From Lagopus muta (lineage: Eukaryota > Chordata > Aves > Galliformes > Phasianidae), in contig NC_064447.1 in NCBI RefSeq assembly GCF_023343835.1, forward strand, positions 2,728,001-2,792,000: 64,000 nt of DNA. The letters run 5' to 3'. The first letter of the stretch is position 1, and each line of letters begins with the position of its first letter. The translations under genes were made by a program, and so were the position numbers. The notes beneath the pieces were generated by a model. It saw nothing but the letters and a program-made list of their open reading frames with translations. It was not told the origin of the DNA and searched no databases. Shown piece by piece: positions 43,271 to 54,444 of this stretch.

Positions 43271-44544
43271 AGTCGTAAACAAAAGACAGACTTGCCCTTT
43301 GCTAAAGGTGTCATTATCGATCTCCTTTAAACCAATGTAGAGCTGTTGATTGATCTGTCCCAGCTTATGGATTTCATCAGCATCCTCAGCGCTGTGTCAG
43401 TGCCACCCTTCAGTCCGTCCTCCCCTGGTGTGTGGCCTTTGGGAACATGTGGATATATCGGTGTTGAGAACAGCCCTGAGCATCTCGTTTGGGTATGAGG
43501 CGCTCTGCTGCTTTGGCACGGCACATCACCGGGGCTTATAGGACCTGCTTCTCAGGTTGGGAACCAGTATGGAAATCCGCTGAAGCACATGAGCTCCAGT
43601 CCTACAAACCTGTTTCGGCCAGGGAAGTCTGTCTAGACAGAATGCAGGTGTTTCTGAAGCCAGGAGCCTCCGCCGCCTGGCGCCATGGCTGCGGTGCCTG
43701 AGAGCAGCCCTGGTGCACGGCTGTGCCGCAGAGGACTGGGCACATTGGATGCGCAGGGAGAAACCCCTCAGCGTGGCCACGGCTTCGTGCGGGCTGCTTA
43801 ACCCACACCTGGAGCGGGTGCTCTGACAGGGCACGAGGGGCTGCCGCAGGGGATTCACCGCCCGGGCAGCAGGGAGGATAGGCCGGAGGAAGTCGGGCGC
43901 AGCGGGGGGACGGCGAGGACACCGCGCGGCCCCGGCCCTGCGGCCTCTGCGCCGTTTGAAGGCCGTGCGGGAGACGCAGGGCGCAGCCGGGCACGGCCCC
44001 AACGGCCCGCACCGGGAGGAGCAGGCGGAGCCGCACCGCTGCGCGCGGGGGGCCGAGAGGGGCACGGAGGGCTGCTGCGCGGGGCCGAGGGGAACATCGA
44101 GGGGAAACGGGGCGGGGGTGGGTCGGGCCGACGGCGCGGAGGGACCGAGAGGGCACCGCGAGGGGAGCCGCCGCGGAACGGAGAAGGACCGCGGGCTTAG
44201 GACGCCGACGGTGACGCTGAGGGGGACCGTGAGGGACCGGGCGGCCGCGGCGGTGCCGAGCGACGGCGGGGTCAGACCGAGGTGAGCGGGGAGGGCGCGG
44301 AGGTGACGGACGGGCGTTACGAGGGGCCGAGGCCGCCCGCCCCGAGGACGCGGCGGAGCAACTGAGGACGAGCTCGGCTCTTTCCGGCGCCGCTCGCGCC
44401 TTTCCGGCGGCGGCGGGGGCGGGGGCGGGAGGCGTGCCCCGTGCGCGGTGACGCAGCGCGCAGTCCCCGCCCCGGCCCCGCCTCCATGGTCTCTGGAAAA
44501 GAGAAGAGAAAAAAAAACTTTTTTTTTTAATTGAGGAATCAACA

Positions 44545-44556
44545 GCCGCCATCTTG
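44545..44556 (-). promoter_or_regulatory. CREBBP: YY1 binding site
   Basis: GCCGCCATCTTG on the + strand is a full match to the YY1 consensus (CAAGATGGCGGC on the other strand). In CpG promoters such sites usually lie within a few tens of bases of the start site, so it helps to place the CREBBP start. Confidence 0.75.
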
Positions 44557-44587
44557 TCGCGGAGCCGGAGCGCGGCGCGAGAGGAGC

Positions 44588-44612
44588 GGGGCCGGGCCGG
44601 GCCGGGCCGGGG
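44588..44612 (+). repeat. CREBBP: GGGCC tandem tract with G-quadruplex potential
   Basis: Five G-runs of 3-4 separated by CC, i.e. four to five GGGCC units. It fits the G4 rule with two-base loops on the sense strand, in the likely 5'UTR of CREBBP. Confidence 0.8.
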
Positions 44613-44764
44613 CAGCGGGGGCCGCCCGCAGGGACACGGGGCAGCCGCGCGGAGCGCCGCCAACGGGCAGCGGGGCTCGGGGCGGCGGGGCAGCGCCGGC
44701 CGGGGCCGAACGGGCGCCGCCAGCGGGACCGGGAGCGGCGGCGGCGGGCTCATTGTTTTGGGGC

Positions 44765-44870
44765 TTTTTTTTTTTTTTTTTTTCCCCCTCCCCCCCGAAA
44801 TTTTTTAATTTTTTTTTAATTTTTTTTTTTTCCCCCTCCCTCCTTCCCCCTCTCAATCCCCCCCTCCACC
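44765..44870 (+). repeat. CREBBP: T/C-rich low-complexity interruption of the CpG island
   Basis: Nineteen T (44765-44783), a C run, then several T runs broken by AA (about 44801-44831), then a C/T-rich stretch. It is abruptly AT-rich between GC-rich flanks. It lies in the expected 5'UTR or core promoter of CREBBP. Confidence 0.85.
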
Positions 44871-45187
44871 CCCGCCCTCCTCGGCCGCGGCTCGCCCCGC
44901 GGGGTGGGGGCGGCGGCGGGCGGGGGCCGGGGCCGAGGCCGAGCGTTCTCTCCCCCCCCCCCCTCCAACCCCGGCGCGGAGGGGAGGGGACGGGGCTCGG
45001 AGCGGCGGAGGGGGGGGGCCGGCTATGCTCCCCGAGTGAGCGCCGGGCCGCCATCCGGGCACCGCGGCGGCAGGGCGGGGGAGCGGCCGGGAGGAGCCGG
45101 GCCGGCAGGGAGGGGGCGCTTGGGCTCTTCCCCCCAGCCCGCCCCGAGCCCTCCTCCCTGCGGCCTGCTGCGGCGGCGGCCCCGGCC

Positions 45188-45226
45188 ATGGGGGAGCGGA
45201 GGGGGCCGCCGCCGGCCGGGCACTGA
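45188..45226 (+). CDS. Upstream ORF of CREBBP, 12 codons
   Basis: GGCCATGG is a strong start context (G at +4, but CC at -2/-1 and G at -3). The frame reads MGERRGPPPAGH and stops at TGA, 90 nt before the CREBBP AUG and without overlap. If it is in the mRNA, ribosomes would have to reinitiate or leaky-scan to reach CBP. Translation is not shown by sequence alone. Confidence 0.45.
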   Translation: MGERRGPPPAGH

Positions 45227-45316
45227 GCGGCGCTGTTGTTCGGTTTCCTCCTCCTCCCTTCTCGCCGAGCTCCGGGAGCGCCCGAGCGCCTCGGACGGGC
45301 CGCGAGCGGTTAAAGC

Positions 45317-45401
45317 ATGGCGGAGAACTTACTGGACGGGCCGCCCAACCCCAAGCGAGCCAAGCTCAACTCGCCGGGCTTCTCCGCCAGCGACAGCACA
45401 G
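45317..45401 (+). CDS. CREBBP: CREBBP exon 1, coding part
   Basis: The start AUG has A at -3 and G at +4 (AAAGCATGG), a strong context. It encodes MAENLLDGPPNPKRAKLN and SPGFSASDST, ending one base into the Asp codon (G|AT). PNPKRAKL (residues 10-17) is a basic nuclear localisation signal of the c-Myc-like type. Donor G|GTGAGG. The open frame continues to 45709 into intron sequence but loses CBP similarity at the donor. It lies within the CpG island and downstream of a 12-codon uORF. Confidence 0.97.
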
Positions 45402-48400
45402 GTGAGGCCGCGGGGCGAGGGCGGCGGGGGGGCGGGCGGGGCCGGGCGGGACCGGGGAGCGCCGAGCGGCGGGGCCGGGCCGGCCGAGGCCTGAGAGCGG
45501 CGAGCCCGCGGCCGGACCGGCGCTCGGGCGGGCGATCCGCGCCGGCTGCCGTCCGCCGGGCCGCCGCCGGCCGCGCGTTGCGGAGGCGCGCGTTGCTGCG
45601 TAGCCGGAAAGTTTGGCGCAGGCCTTCGGTCGCGTTGCGTGCGAAAGTTTGGCGTCGGCGCGGCGTAGCGGCGAGGAGCGCTTCGGCACGCGGGCCTTTT
45701 CCGGGATGAGGAGGGTAATCCCGGTCGGCGAGCGGACCCGGGTCGGCAAGGAAGCGTTTTCTCGTCGCCCGCTTCTTTCCAGGGGCGCTTGCGGCCGTGA
45801 TTATTTCACGGGGTTTCCCTTTGTCTCGTGGTGCTCGCGCTGACGGGACGCGTGCAGCCCGGTGCTTAATGGCTGTATTGTTACTCGGGACTTGCCCGGT
45901 GTGTGTAATGGTGGATGAGAGCCTGACGCCGCTGCGAGCTGCCCCGATTCAGATACGGCTCGGGCTTTTTGCACTCGAGCGGCGTAACTCCGCTCCAGCT
46001 GTTGTCATCTGCGCCGGCACAGCCAGCGCAGCCTCACGCTGCACATTGCTTCCTCTGCTCAGCCTCGCGCTGCTCCTTCCTCCCGGCACAAACCCTGCGC
46101 GCAGCACCTCTCTGTACCGTTGGTCTGTGTGCAGGGTGGGATTTCCTGCGTGTCTCCGAGGAGTTTGACACCGGCGTCTGCACGAGGTGAAGGAGCAGAG
46201 CAGATAACCCGCCGGGCTCGTTTTGTGTGGCAGTCCGTAGTGTTATGCTCGTCCCCCTCTGCTTTTTCTCTTTCAATTCATGCTTAGAGTGATAGCTGTG
46301 TATATGCCTGGGATTTTATTACGTTGGTTCCTTTTTTTGTCTTTAAATGCTTGAAATTAACACCGCAAATGAACGTGCTGCCTTGGCCAGTAGCAATAGA
46401 GCTGCTGGAGATGCTGGGCCAACAACAGACAGCAATAAATAAGGCAGCGCTCGGGGGTCAGCCCTGCTGGACCATGCAGATCTCCTGTGAGATAATTCCC
46501 AGTTGTCTGATGCAGGTTATTCGCTTTCTGTTCTGTCCGGGTGCTCCTGGAAGTTATGAGTCCGGTCCAGCGCTGCTAATTATTGCTGTGGCGATGTGCT
46601 GTGTTCAGATTTTGTGTCTGTAACTTCACGCTGAAAACTTCACCGCTTGTTGGTGTCTTTTTTTAGTGGAGGTTTTGCTCTCTGTCGTTACCTGCTAGCA
46701 GAATAACACGTGCGGAAGCACTGCTGTGTTATCGTGGTGCTGTTTAATGAGGAATCAGAGGGAACTGAGAATTTGGGATTGGAAAAATTCTGCAGTTTGT
46801 CTTTTATACAATGAAAAAACATGTGGGACGACTTAGAAATTTGACACTTCCATCCTAATTTGATTTACACTTTCAAGAATTTTTGCTTTGTAAATCTTCC
46901 TTTTAACATATGTTATGTTTTCCATCTGTCTTCTCAGATGTCTGAGATGCAGAGAGAACCTAATTCTTTCGTTTGGAATGCTGTCCTTAATAGAGATGTC
47001 TCAAACAACTACTATTGCGTAGAGCCAGGGTGTGAATCAAAAGGAATCTGGAACTATATTATCAGTGCTAATTCAGCCACTGGGAGCTCAGAATCTAAAT
47101 CTTTAACCCAGGCACACACGCTCTTCAAAATCCTCACTGAGAAGAGACTTTCCCATTATTATCCGGGTAGGTCCGGTCCCTTTGATTTGCGATAATGTCC
47201 ATATCCACATACAAAGATAATTGCTTCTCTGAGGGTATCCCTACAGCTGTGGGAGCTCGCTGGGAATGGCCGTGCTGTCAGTAAGAGCTGCTGTCAGCGG
47301 GGCAGGCTTCCCAGTGCCACACCGCTGCAGGCTGCAGCCCTGCCTGCCTGTGCTGCACCTGAGAGTCCGTGTGTGATGAGTGCTGTAGTGGGTGTTGATG
47401 TGCGGGTGACACGACTTCTGTGTCATCTCCGGTGTAGTTTTCTCTAATGGGGCAAAGAAAGCTGGAAATCTGATGTGGAAATCTGCCTTGTGGTGGCTGC
47501 GAGGTCATTTCCTAAGTTTCATGGACTCCTTGAGGAAGGCGTTAATGAGAGTGATTCAGAACAGCCTCTGCTCACTGAAATCAGTGCTTTGCAGTAAGGC
47601 AGATTTGAGCAGATGCCGGTTTTGTATTCAGTCAGTTGTAGTTGGAAGCTTTCTTGAGAGTCAGATGTATTCTAAAAAGAAAAAAGTTTCAAGTGCCTGC
47701 GTGCTGTTGGTTCCTTCTGTGTGCTCGGCGCGTTTGCGATTTGTGCTTTCGCACAGCCTAATTGCAGTTGCTGACAGACTGCCCTCACTTATCATTTGGT
47801 CCCAGAAGTCGGGAGGGAAAAAGCTTTAAAGGAAAGAGAAAGGAAACATCCATCACTTCGTGATTTGCAGCAGCCACAAGGAGACACAAAACTTGTTTTT
47901 TTACTGTAATGTTGCATACTGCTTCTGGTTTGTGACACACTTGTAAGTGCACGTTAATCCTCGCTGTTCTGTTCCGGGCAGAGGTAGGCCTGCTGTGTGA
48001 CAGCCCTGCACAGAGGTGAGCCCTTCCAGGGCTGATGGAAGGACGGAGCTCTCCCTGCCATTGCCGTCACTCACACTGAGGAGGATGGAGGACTGAGCCG
48101 TTTAAAATGTGCAGCACCTCGTGTCGACCCGTGTCTTTGATAAGAAGCCGGTAGGCAGGGAGTGTCAGAGCGTCACAGTCACCGTTAGGCTGTCGAGATA
48201 ATGCAAATCTTGGGGAGCTGTGACTGGGTCTTCTCCAGATGTGTGGTGAGGGTGGCACGGTGTAGATCCGTCATGGTGTGGGATGGCTGAGGGCATTCCC
48301 GTGCTGGCATTGGTTTGCTGTGCGTTTCGTGCTGCCTTAAGCAAGTGCCTGCTGTTTATTACTGGCATCTCACGTGATTTTGCTTGAAATGGTCACCTCG

Positions 48401-51397
48401 AACTTCAACGTTTTGTCAGCTGTTAAATTAGGATGCCGGGAAAGATTCATGTGTTTGTGGTAGGATGAAAAAGCGAGGCCTCAGTTCCAGTAATGTGCTT
48501 CGAGAACCCTAAAATATTTAATCTTCACCAGGGTGATCTGAAAGCAAAGCTAACTCCTGCCTGCAGCTCTGCTCCTGCAGCAAGGCGGGTCGACAAGCTG
48601 TGCTGTGCTGCGCAGCCCGAGAGCTGCGTGTGCTGTGCCGGCTCGCAGGCTGCTGTTGGTGCTGCTGGGTAGGACTGGAAGCTGCTCATGAGAGCAGGCA
48701 TAGCAGCACTGTCAAAACAGTGGAGACACCTTGGGAAGCAATTGAGAGGAAGAATAGTTACAGAGGGGCTGTGCAGGACCGGAGGAAAGCAGAGCGGATC
48801 CAGCGCTTGCCGTCCGATGCTTCCAGAACAGACCACGTTGCGTTTCTTCTGCCACGCATTTTTTGTGGTTTCGTTTTTCTTTTCTATGTGTTCTTTTTCC
48901 CCTCTGGCATCCAGGAAGAGATAAGATGCTCACTTACCTGAATGTGGTTTCTTTTAATTTTCTTCTGTATGTTCATTTTGGTACCAGGGACATTTAACGT
49001 GCCCTTACGTATTACTTTGTGTTAATAGCAGAACATTCCAGTAATTGATGACTTTTTTCCCCCGTGTAGAAGCAGATCTGACAGAAGCTAGTGTTGTGTT
49101 TTTGGGGACCTTTAGCACATTGTGTCTTCATTGTGAGCATGAAAAGATGAAGATGATTTGAATAAATACAGTAGAAGGACAAACTTGGGTTTATGACTTG
49201 ATGACACACAGAGTGCAGGTGGGAAGAGGCAAGGAATTAAACTCAGTTATCAGTGTGTGTTTCAGCTTATTCTGTTCTGTTTTTCAGGGTGGTGAGAAGG
49301 CAGCAGGGCAGAGCTGGGGACAGAAGGCAGCTGGACATCCCGGGGTCAGGCAGCTTTTTGGTGCTGCCCATTGGATGTGGCTTAGAGGATCCAGCTACGT
49401 GCGTTTTTCGTGTCCCAAGAAGTCAGGCTGGCAGCCTGCTGTCAGGAGCAGTTCTGAAGCTGAGTGCTGGTGGAGGAGGCATAGAGGCTAGCAGAGGACA
49501 GATTCTTTCTCATTAACTTCCTGATTTGTTTGCTTAGTGTAATGAGCTTCAGGTTTGAAAAGTCACTTAGTTGCTGAAGTCTTACGAAAACAGGTGGAGA
49601 GATTTTTCTGTGAGTTTGAAACTACTTTACCTTGTTCATGAAATGAGCTGGGTTCTAAGCTGATAGTGTCCCTTCTGGTTAGTGGACCAAGCAGATCCAA
49701 TTTAGGAACTTACCACCGCGTTGCTTCTTGTCTGTGCCCTACGTGGCATTCAGTTGTGGAGAAGTATTTGGCTGTAAATCCTTCCCCCTTCCAGCCTTTT
49801 GGGCTTCTTTACCTGCCCCACATACCCCACTGCTGTCTGTCCCAGCCTGGTGGCTGAACACCAGCTTGGGCACATCAGATTGGTGTATGTTTGCCTCATC
49901 AGGTGAGGGCATTAATGGAAAACTTCCTTACTGGAAATCTTTTTTTTTTTTCCCAAAAAAAGGTATTTTTAATTGCTCTTAGAACTTCAAATGTGCTGGC
50001 TATTGTGAAACAATAAATCACAGAATCTTTGCCTGTTGAAATGGGGTGGGTTGGGTGTGGGAGCCTGCCCCAAACAGTGTGCCCATTGAGCAGGGTACCT
50101 GCCAGGGGCCTGCAGAGCCGCTGAGCCCTGAACTGTTGGGGCTTTGTCTGCTGGGGTCTGAAAGCAGCCTCACAAAACAAACCCAGGCTCGTTGCAATGT
50201 AACAGCTCAGCTGGCATGGAAGGAACGGCGTGGTGAGAATACAGCCTGCCTGCCGGGACCTGCATGCAGCTTCAGCCGTGGCCCCGTGCATGGGAAGGTG
50301 CCCTGTCACGTTGCAAACAGTAGTCATGCCACAAAGCTGAGACTGGATTGAAGCAGCTGACCACCTGCTTTAATGTCTTCCACATACCAGGCAGAGAGCA
50401 GGGAAGGGAATACTTCAGGATGTGCCACCTCTCCAGACAGCTGAGGGGGCAGCGTGACTTTGAAAGGATAGGAAAGAATCTGGTAACAGTTGCAAGTAGT
50501 TGTATGGATGGCGGTGTTCTACCTGAGAGTGTGACAGTTCTGAAAACATCTGGGAGGAAACTTGTTTTATTTTTGTAGCGGTTGCTGGAAGTGCTGTCCA
50601 GGAAAGTAAAGCAACATTGCAGCCGTGAGTCTGAAATCAGGAGAGAGTGCGTCTCAAGCGTGTTATCTCCTGTGTGCAAATGGATGCTCAGAGAGCAGTG
50701 AATTCTCAGCTTGGAAAAGGAGGCCTTTGGGAAAAGTGGCAGAGTTTGAATTGCTCGGTGCTTCTCCCTCCCTCCTGACGGACGAGGTTTGGTTCTGTGT
50801 CGGGGGAGACCTTCTGCCTTTGTGCTGGAGGTCATTGCTCATTTGGCTGCTGCAGAAATGGGTTGTGTTCTGTTAGGACAGATTTTTGTGTGCATAGACA
50901 CACATACCTGTAACTGCCAAGACAGTCTCGTGTCTTCATAGATTGGTGGACATGCTTAGGTGGGCTTTTGTTTTCTGTCGTATAACTGCTGTAAAATACA
51001 CCTCGTGTTGATGTAACATGTGCAGTTCTGATTGCAGTATAAAAGCAGAATGCTTAATTCCTGCCTGAACATCTGAACAGTGAGTTTTTACACAGCTGCC
51101 ATGCAAAGCTGTTTACCTGTTCTGTGTTTTCCTGCTGGCAGAGCAGTAAACTTTCCGTGCCTGACATGAATGTACAGACTTCTTACAGGAGCTGAAGAGG
51201 GGCGGGATGTGTCGGGATTTAAGAGGCGGTATTCCCAAATGCTTTCTTCACTCTTCTCATAAGCTGCAAAAACATTTCCAGCCCTTGGCTCTGACTGCAT
51301 GGTGAAGCGTCCAGGCAGCAGGACGAAAAAAAAACCACTAGGATGCTGGAGCGCAGTGTTCAGTTTGGAAGTGGGACTGGAAAAAAACTTTCTGCTT

Positions 51398-51434
<37 letters not shown>

Positions 51435-54400
51435 CTATAGCAATGTCTTCACATCTTGTTTCTTGTCTCCCCCAGCCATACATACTCACGCACCACCTTT
51501 TGCTCCTGAAGCACGAGCAGTTTTACTGCAGCAGTGTAAGGATGCTGCAGTGGGGGGTTTACACAGGTTCCCTGGAGAAGTGAGGCGAGCCTCAAGGTAC
51601 CCAGATCCTCAGTGCTGTGTCTCCATCCATGGAGCTGCTCTGCAGAGCCCCTGTGGGGACAGCCCAGGCAGAGCCACTGGGAGTGGGTGCTGGGGCTTGG
51701 AGAGACAGCTGTGGGGGGAGAGCTTGACATGAGTTTGGCTTGTAAGAAGAAAGGTCGATAAAATGCACTGCAAGAGGCACAAACTGCAGTGTAAGTAGCG
51801 TCACAGGCTTGTGTGTGAAAGAGGGGGAGAGGTGGTGAAGTGATCACCAAGAGATGCAGTGCTCCAGGAGCTCCTGTGAAAGGCAGGTGGAAAAGGAGAC
51901 CTGAATGAGTCGAGGGTTACTTCCATAAGAAAAGGAAGATGAATACTTCAGCGCACAAAATTGGCTTCAGAAAATGTTGGCTTACTGCTTCCCTGCTTGG
52001 AAGAGAGCAGGAGGGACAGCGTTGTGTTAGGGCTTATGGGCTTGGCACAGGGGCAGGGCTGTGAAGGACGTGCTGCTCAGGAGAGGCAGGGGTCGAGCCT
52101 GGGTGCGCCTTTCTGTGATGGTTAATGTCACTCTGTGGTCGTTTTGCAGCACAGCTAAACGCTTGTTCTCCAGGATGAACTGAAAATTTGAGTGCTGATG
52201 GCCTGCACTGTGTTTCAATGGACTGAAAGTTTATAGTAGGGCATCCTGGCTTCTTCGTACAGGTTAAATGTGCTGCAAGTTTTGCTGTTTCAGTTCCTAA
52301 ATGCACGTGGGGTGTTCTTAGGGCAGTTCTGCAGCCTGAGCCATGCACTGATTGCTCGTGGTGGAGCACCGAGTTGAACTTTAAGATTATACAGCATTAG
52401 GGATTCCTGTCTTTAGAAAATAACTCCTGTTTACTCTAACCTGGGAGTGTTTTGATTTAGTTTTGCTGTGACGGATGAGGATTGCTCAGGGCTGGCTTTG
52501 GAGAGGCATACAGTCCTTCATACAGTCCTGTTAGATAATAGTAATGAGTGGTTGCTTTAGAACCACTGTCCTCAGATTGGGAAGCTTTGCAGAGATGTTC
52601 TGTGTTTGAACTGATGAGCTGGGGTAGTCTGCTTGTGTGTTTCCTTTCTTAATATGGATGTACACACTTCTTATGTCTACAAATATGTAGTAAGTACCTT
52701 CATACCAATCAAATAACTTCACATTTTAGTTGCATACTGAAATAACATCATTGCACAGACACTGCTGACAATGTGCAGTAAAACATTTTGGTGAACTTGA
52801 GCTGCTTGTTTTAAATAAATGAAAACAACTGAGTTGTGTGGTGTGTGTTTGGGTATTTTCACTTCGGGTGTTGCAGCATGGCAAAGCAGCTCCTTCAAGG
52901 GCTGTAATGAAGACTTGATTGATTTATTTTGCCCATCTGGAGCATATGTGGATTACCTCTGTCAATACGGGATATGATAAATGAGGGATGGGCACTTAGA
53001 GAGCAATTTGAGTGATTGGAGCTGTTGAGGGTGTGAGAAGTGAGGCACTGTGAGAAGAACATGCTGAGCGTGTCATTCAGGAGCCTTTGAGATGTAGCAC
53101 ATCATAGTATATACAAACGAACAGAAAGAACTTAGCGACTGATATTGAACACGTTGATGTGTGAGGCTGGGATCAGCACTTCCAAGAGGCATAGTTCCCT
53201 TTGGTTAAGCTTTGAGGCCTCGCTGGAAGGTCATATGCAAACCCAAGTGGCAGTGTTGTGGTGGGATTTTGGGGTGGAATGCAGTGGCCTGGGATTACTC
53301 AGGAGGCTGGAGACGTGATGTAATAGCTGTTTGGAGAGCATAAGTCAATCAGAAAACCTCCCCTGATACTTCTGTATTGTTCTTTCAGCGTAGGCACAAG
53401 AGACTTGGCACTTGGGTAAGATGCCGCCACCTCAGTTTCTTAAGCATGGTAAAATGTTTCGCCAAGTTGTGCAATAAAACTAATACTTAATGACTTAAGT
53501 TTTACCCTTTATTTCTGCGTGTATGTAGTAAGTAGTACTGTCTGCTTTCTGAAGGGCCCTGGACTTCTTGTCATGGGAGCACTCACTCGCTTGCCGACAG
53601 CATTGATTGTCTTGGGTGAAGATATTCCTCAATGCACAGCTGTTTCAGACCAGTACAAAGTACTGTAGATGAATGTTTTAGTCACTTACTTGTTATGTTT
53701 TCCTTACTTGTGTTTCTGTTTTAACTTGCAGATTTTGGATCTTTGTTTGACTTGGAAAATGATCTTCCTGATGAGCTGATCCCCAATGGCGAGTTGGGCC
53801 TTTTGAATAGCAGTGGGAACCTCGTTCCAGATGCAGCTTCCAAACACAAACAACTTTCTGAACTTCTAAGGGGAGGCAGCGGCTCTTCCTTAAACCCAGG
53901 AATTGGAAATGTGAACTCAAACAGCCCTGTCCAGCAGGGAGTCGGGAGTCAAGTGCAGGGGCAGCCGAACAGTGCGAGCATCGGCAACCTGGGTGCTATG
54001 GGTAAGAGCCCATTAAACCAGGGAGACTCTTCTGCTTCAGGCCTGGCAAAGCAAGTTGCCAGCACCTCTGGACCTACCACACCTGCATCACAAACACTGA
54101 ACTCTCAAGCACAAAAACAAGTGGGGATGGTGACGAGCAGCCCTGCAACATCACAGACTGGACCTGGAATATGTATGAATACTAATTTCAGTCAGACACA
54201 CCAGAGCCTTCTCAACAGTAATTCTGGTCACAGTTTAATGAATCAGCCTCAGCAAGGACAAGGGCAGGTAATGAATGGATCTCTTGGGGCAGCTGGAAGA
54301 GGAAGGGGAGCAGGAATGCAATATTCTGCCCCTGCCATGCAGGGGAATGCAGGCAGTGTGCTGGCAGAGACTTTAACCCAAGTGTCTCCACAGATGGCTG

Positions 54401-54444
54401 GTCACACCGGGCTGAACACAGCACAGACAGGAGCAATTACAAAA
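45317..54444 (+). CDS. CREBBP: CREBBP (CBP), first two coding exons, 3' incomplete
   Basis: Nuclear lysine acetyltransferase and transcriptional coactivator that binds phospho-CREB and many other factors. The join 45317-45401 plus 53732-54444 gives 798 nt, i.e. 266 codons, with a clean GT-AG junction (ACAG|GTGAGG...TTGCAG|ATTTTG). The product begins MAENLLDGPPNPKRAKL and matches vertebrate CBP at the N-terminus; it differs from the paralogue p300 in the length and content of the Ser/Gln/Gly-rich region. It contains the nuclear localisation signal and the first LXXLL box. The TAZ1, KIX, bromodomain, HAT, TAZ2 and NCBD parts are encoded beyond the window. Full-length CBP is about 2440 residues. 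Confidence 0.97.
45402..53731 (+). other. CREBBP: CREBBP intron 1
   Basis: Intron of 8330 nt (GTGAGG...TAACTTGCAG). The first 700 nt still belong to the CpG island. It holds a 33-base T run at 51400-51432. I see no recognisable mobile element and no exon-like conserved frame. Short open frames such as 46860-47195 and 47473-47829 look random. Confidence 0.9.
51400..51432 (+). repeat. Poly-T tract (33 T)
   Basis: An uninterrupted T run in CREBBP intron 1, the longest homopolymer in the window. It may be the poly(A) tail of an antisense retroposed element too decayed to recognise, or a simple expansion. Confidence 0.9.
53732..54444 (+). CDS. CREBBP: CREBBP exon 2: N-terminal region with the LXXLL box
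   Basis: A 713-nt exon, acceptor AACTTGCAG and donor ACAAAA|GTATGT. It encodes residues 29-266, from DFGSLFDLENDLPDELIPN to LNTAQTGAITK. LSELL (53854-53868, residues 70-74) is the first nuclear-receptor interaction motif of CBP. The rest is a disordered Ser/Gly/Gln/Asn-rich segment with an RGRG patch (AAGRGRGAG) and the conserved SVLAETLTQVSPQM block. The overall match to mammalian CBP is high, with scattered substitutions. The open frame runs 72 nt past the donor to a stop, but those residues do not resemble CBP. Confidence 0.97.

Larger units (their letters stand above)
29136..43849. other. Intergenic region between ADCY9 and CREBBP
   Basis: About 14.7 kb with no recognisable protein-coding gene. 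All open frames are short or lie in GC-rich DNA and match nothing I know. It contains six CR1 fragments (listed separately), an orphan CpG-rich block (31125-31440), an octamer/palindrome-bearing AT-rich block (30930-31110), a palindrome-TATA cluster (33090-33178), and two stretches resembling conserved non-coding DNA (about 37430-37830 and 40190-40470). AATAAA hexamers at 30206 and 30230 could serve a still longer ADCY9 3'UTR. Confidence 0.75.
43850..46100. promoter_or_regulatory. CREBBP: CREBBP CpG-island promoter
   Basis: About 2.2 kb of very GC- and CpG-rich DNA spanning the CREBBP start. It has ETS-type TTCCGG sites (44382, 44402), an Sp1-type GGGGCGGG (44422-44429), a CRE/AP1-like TGACGCAG (44449) and a YY1 site (44545-44556), with no TATA box near them. 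This is the architecture of a broad housekeeping promoter. The start site probably lies close to the YY1 site, which would give a 5'UTR of about 0.75 kb; that is inference. Confidence 0.85.

Noticed and set aside
43526..44753. Two overlapping minus-strand open frames of 338 and 383 codons upstream of CREBBP
   Set aside because: They lie in the CpG island, where stops are rare. Both are Arg/Pro/Ala-rich with no domain, no splice support, and overlapping frames of similar quality on the same strand.
44531..45226. Plus-strand open frame of 231 codons
   Set aside because: Low-complexity translation of GC-rich and poly-T leader DNA (Phe run, Gly/Arg runs). Only its last ATG is a plausible uORF.
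49996..50040. AATAAATCACAGAATC resembling a CR1 terminus
   Set aside because: The similarity stops after about 12 bases and no further CR1 sequence follows.
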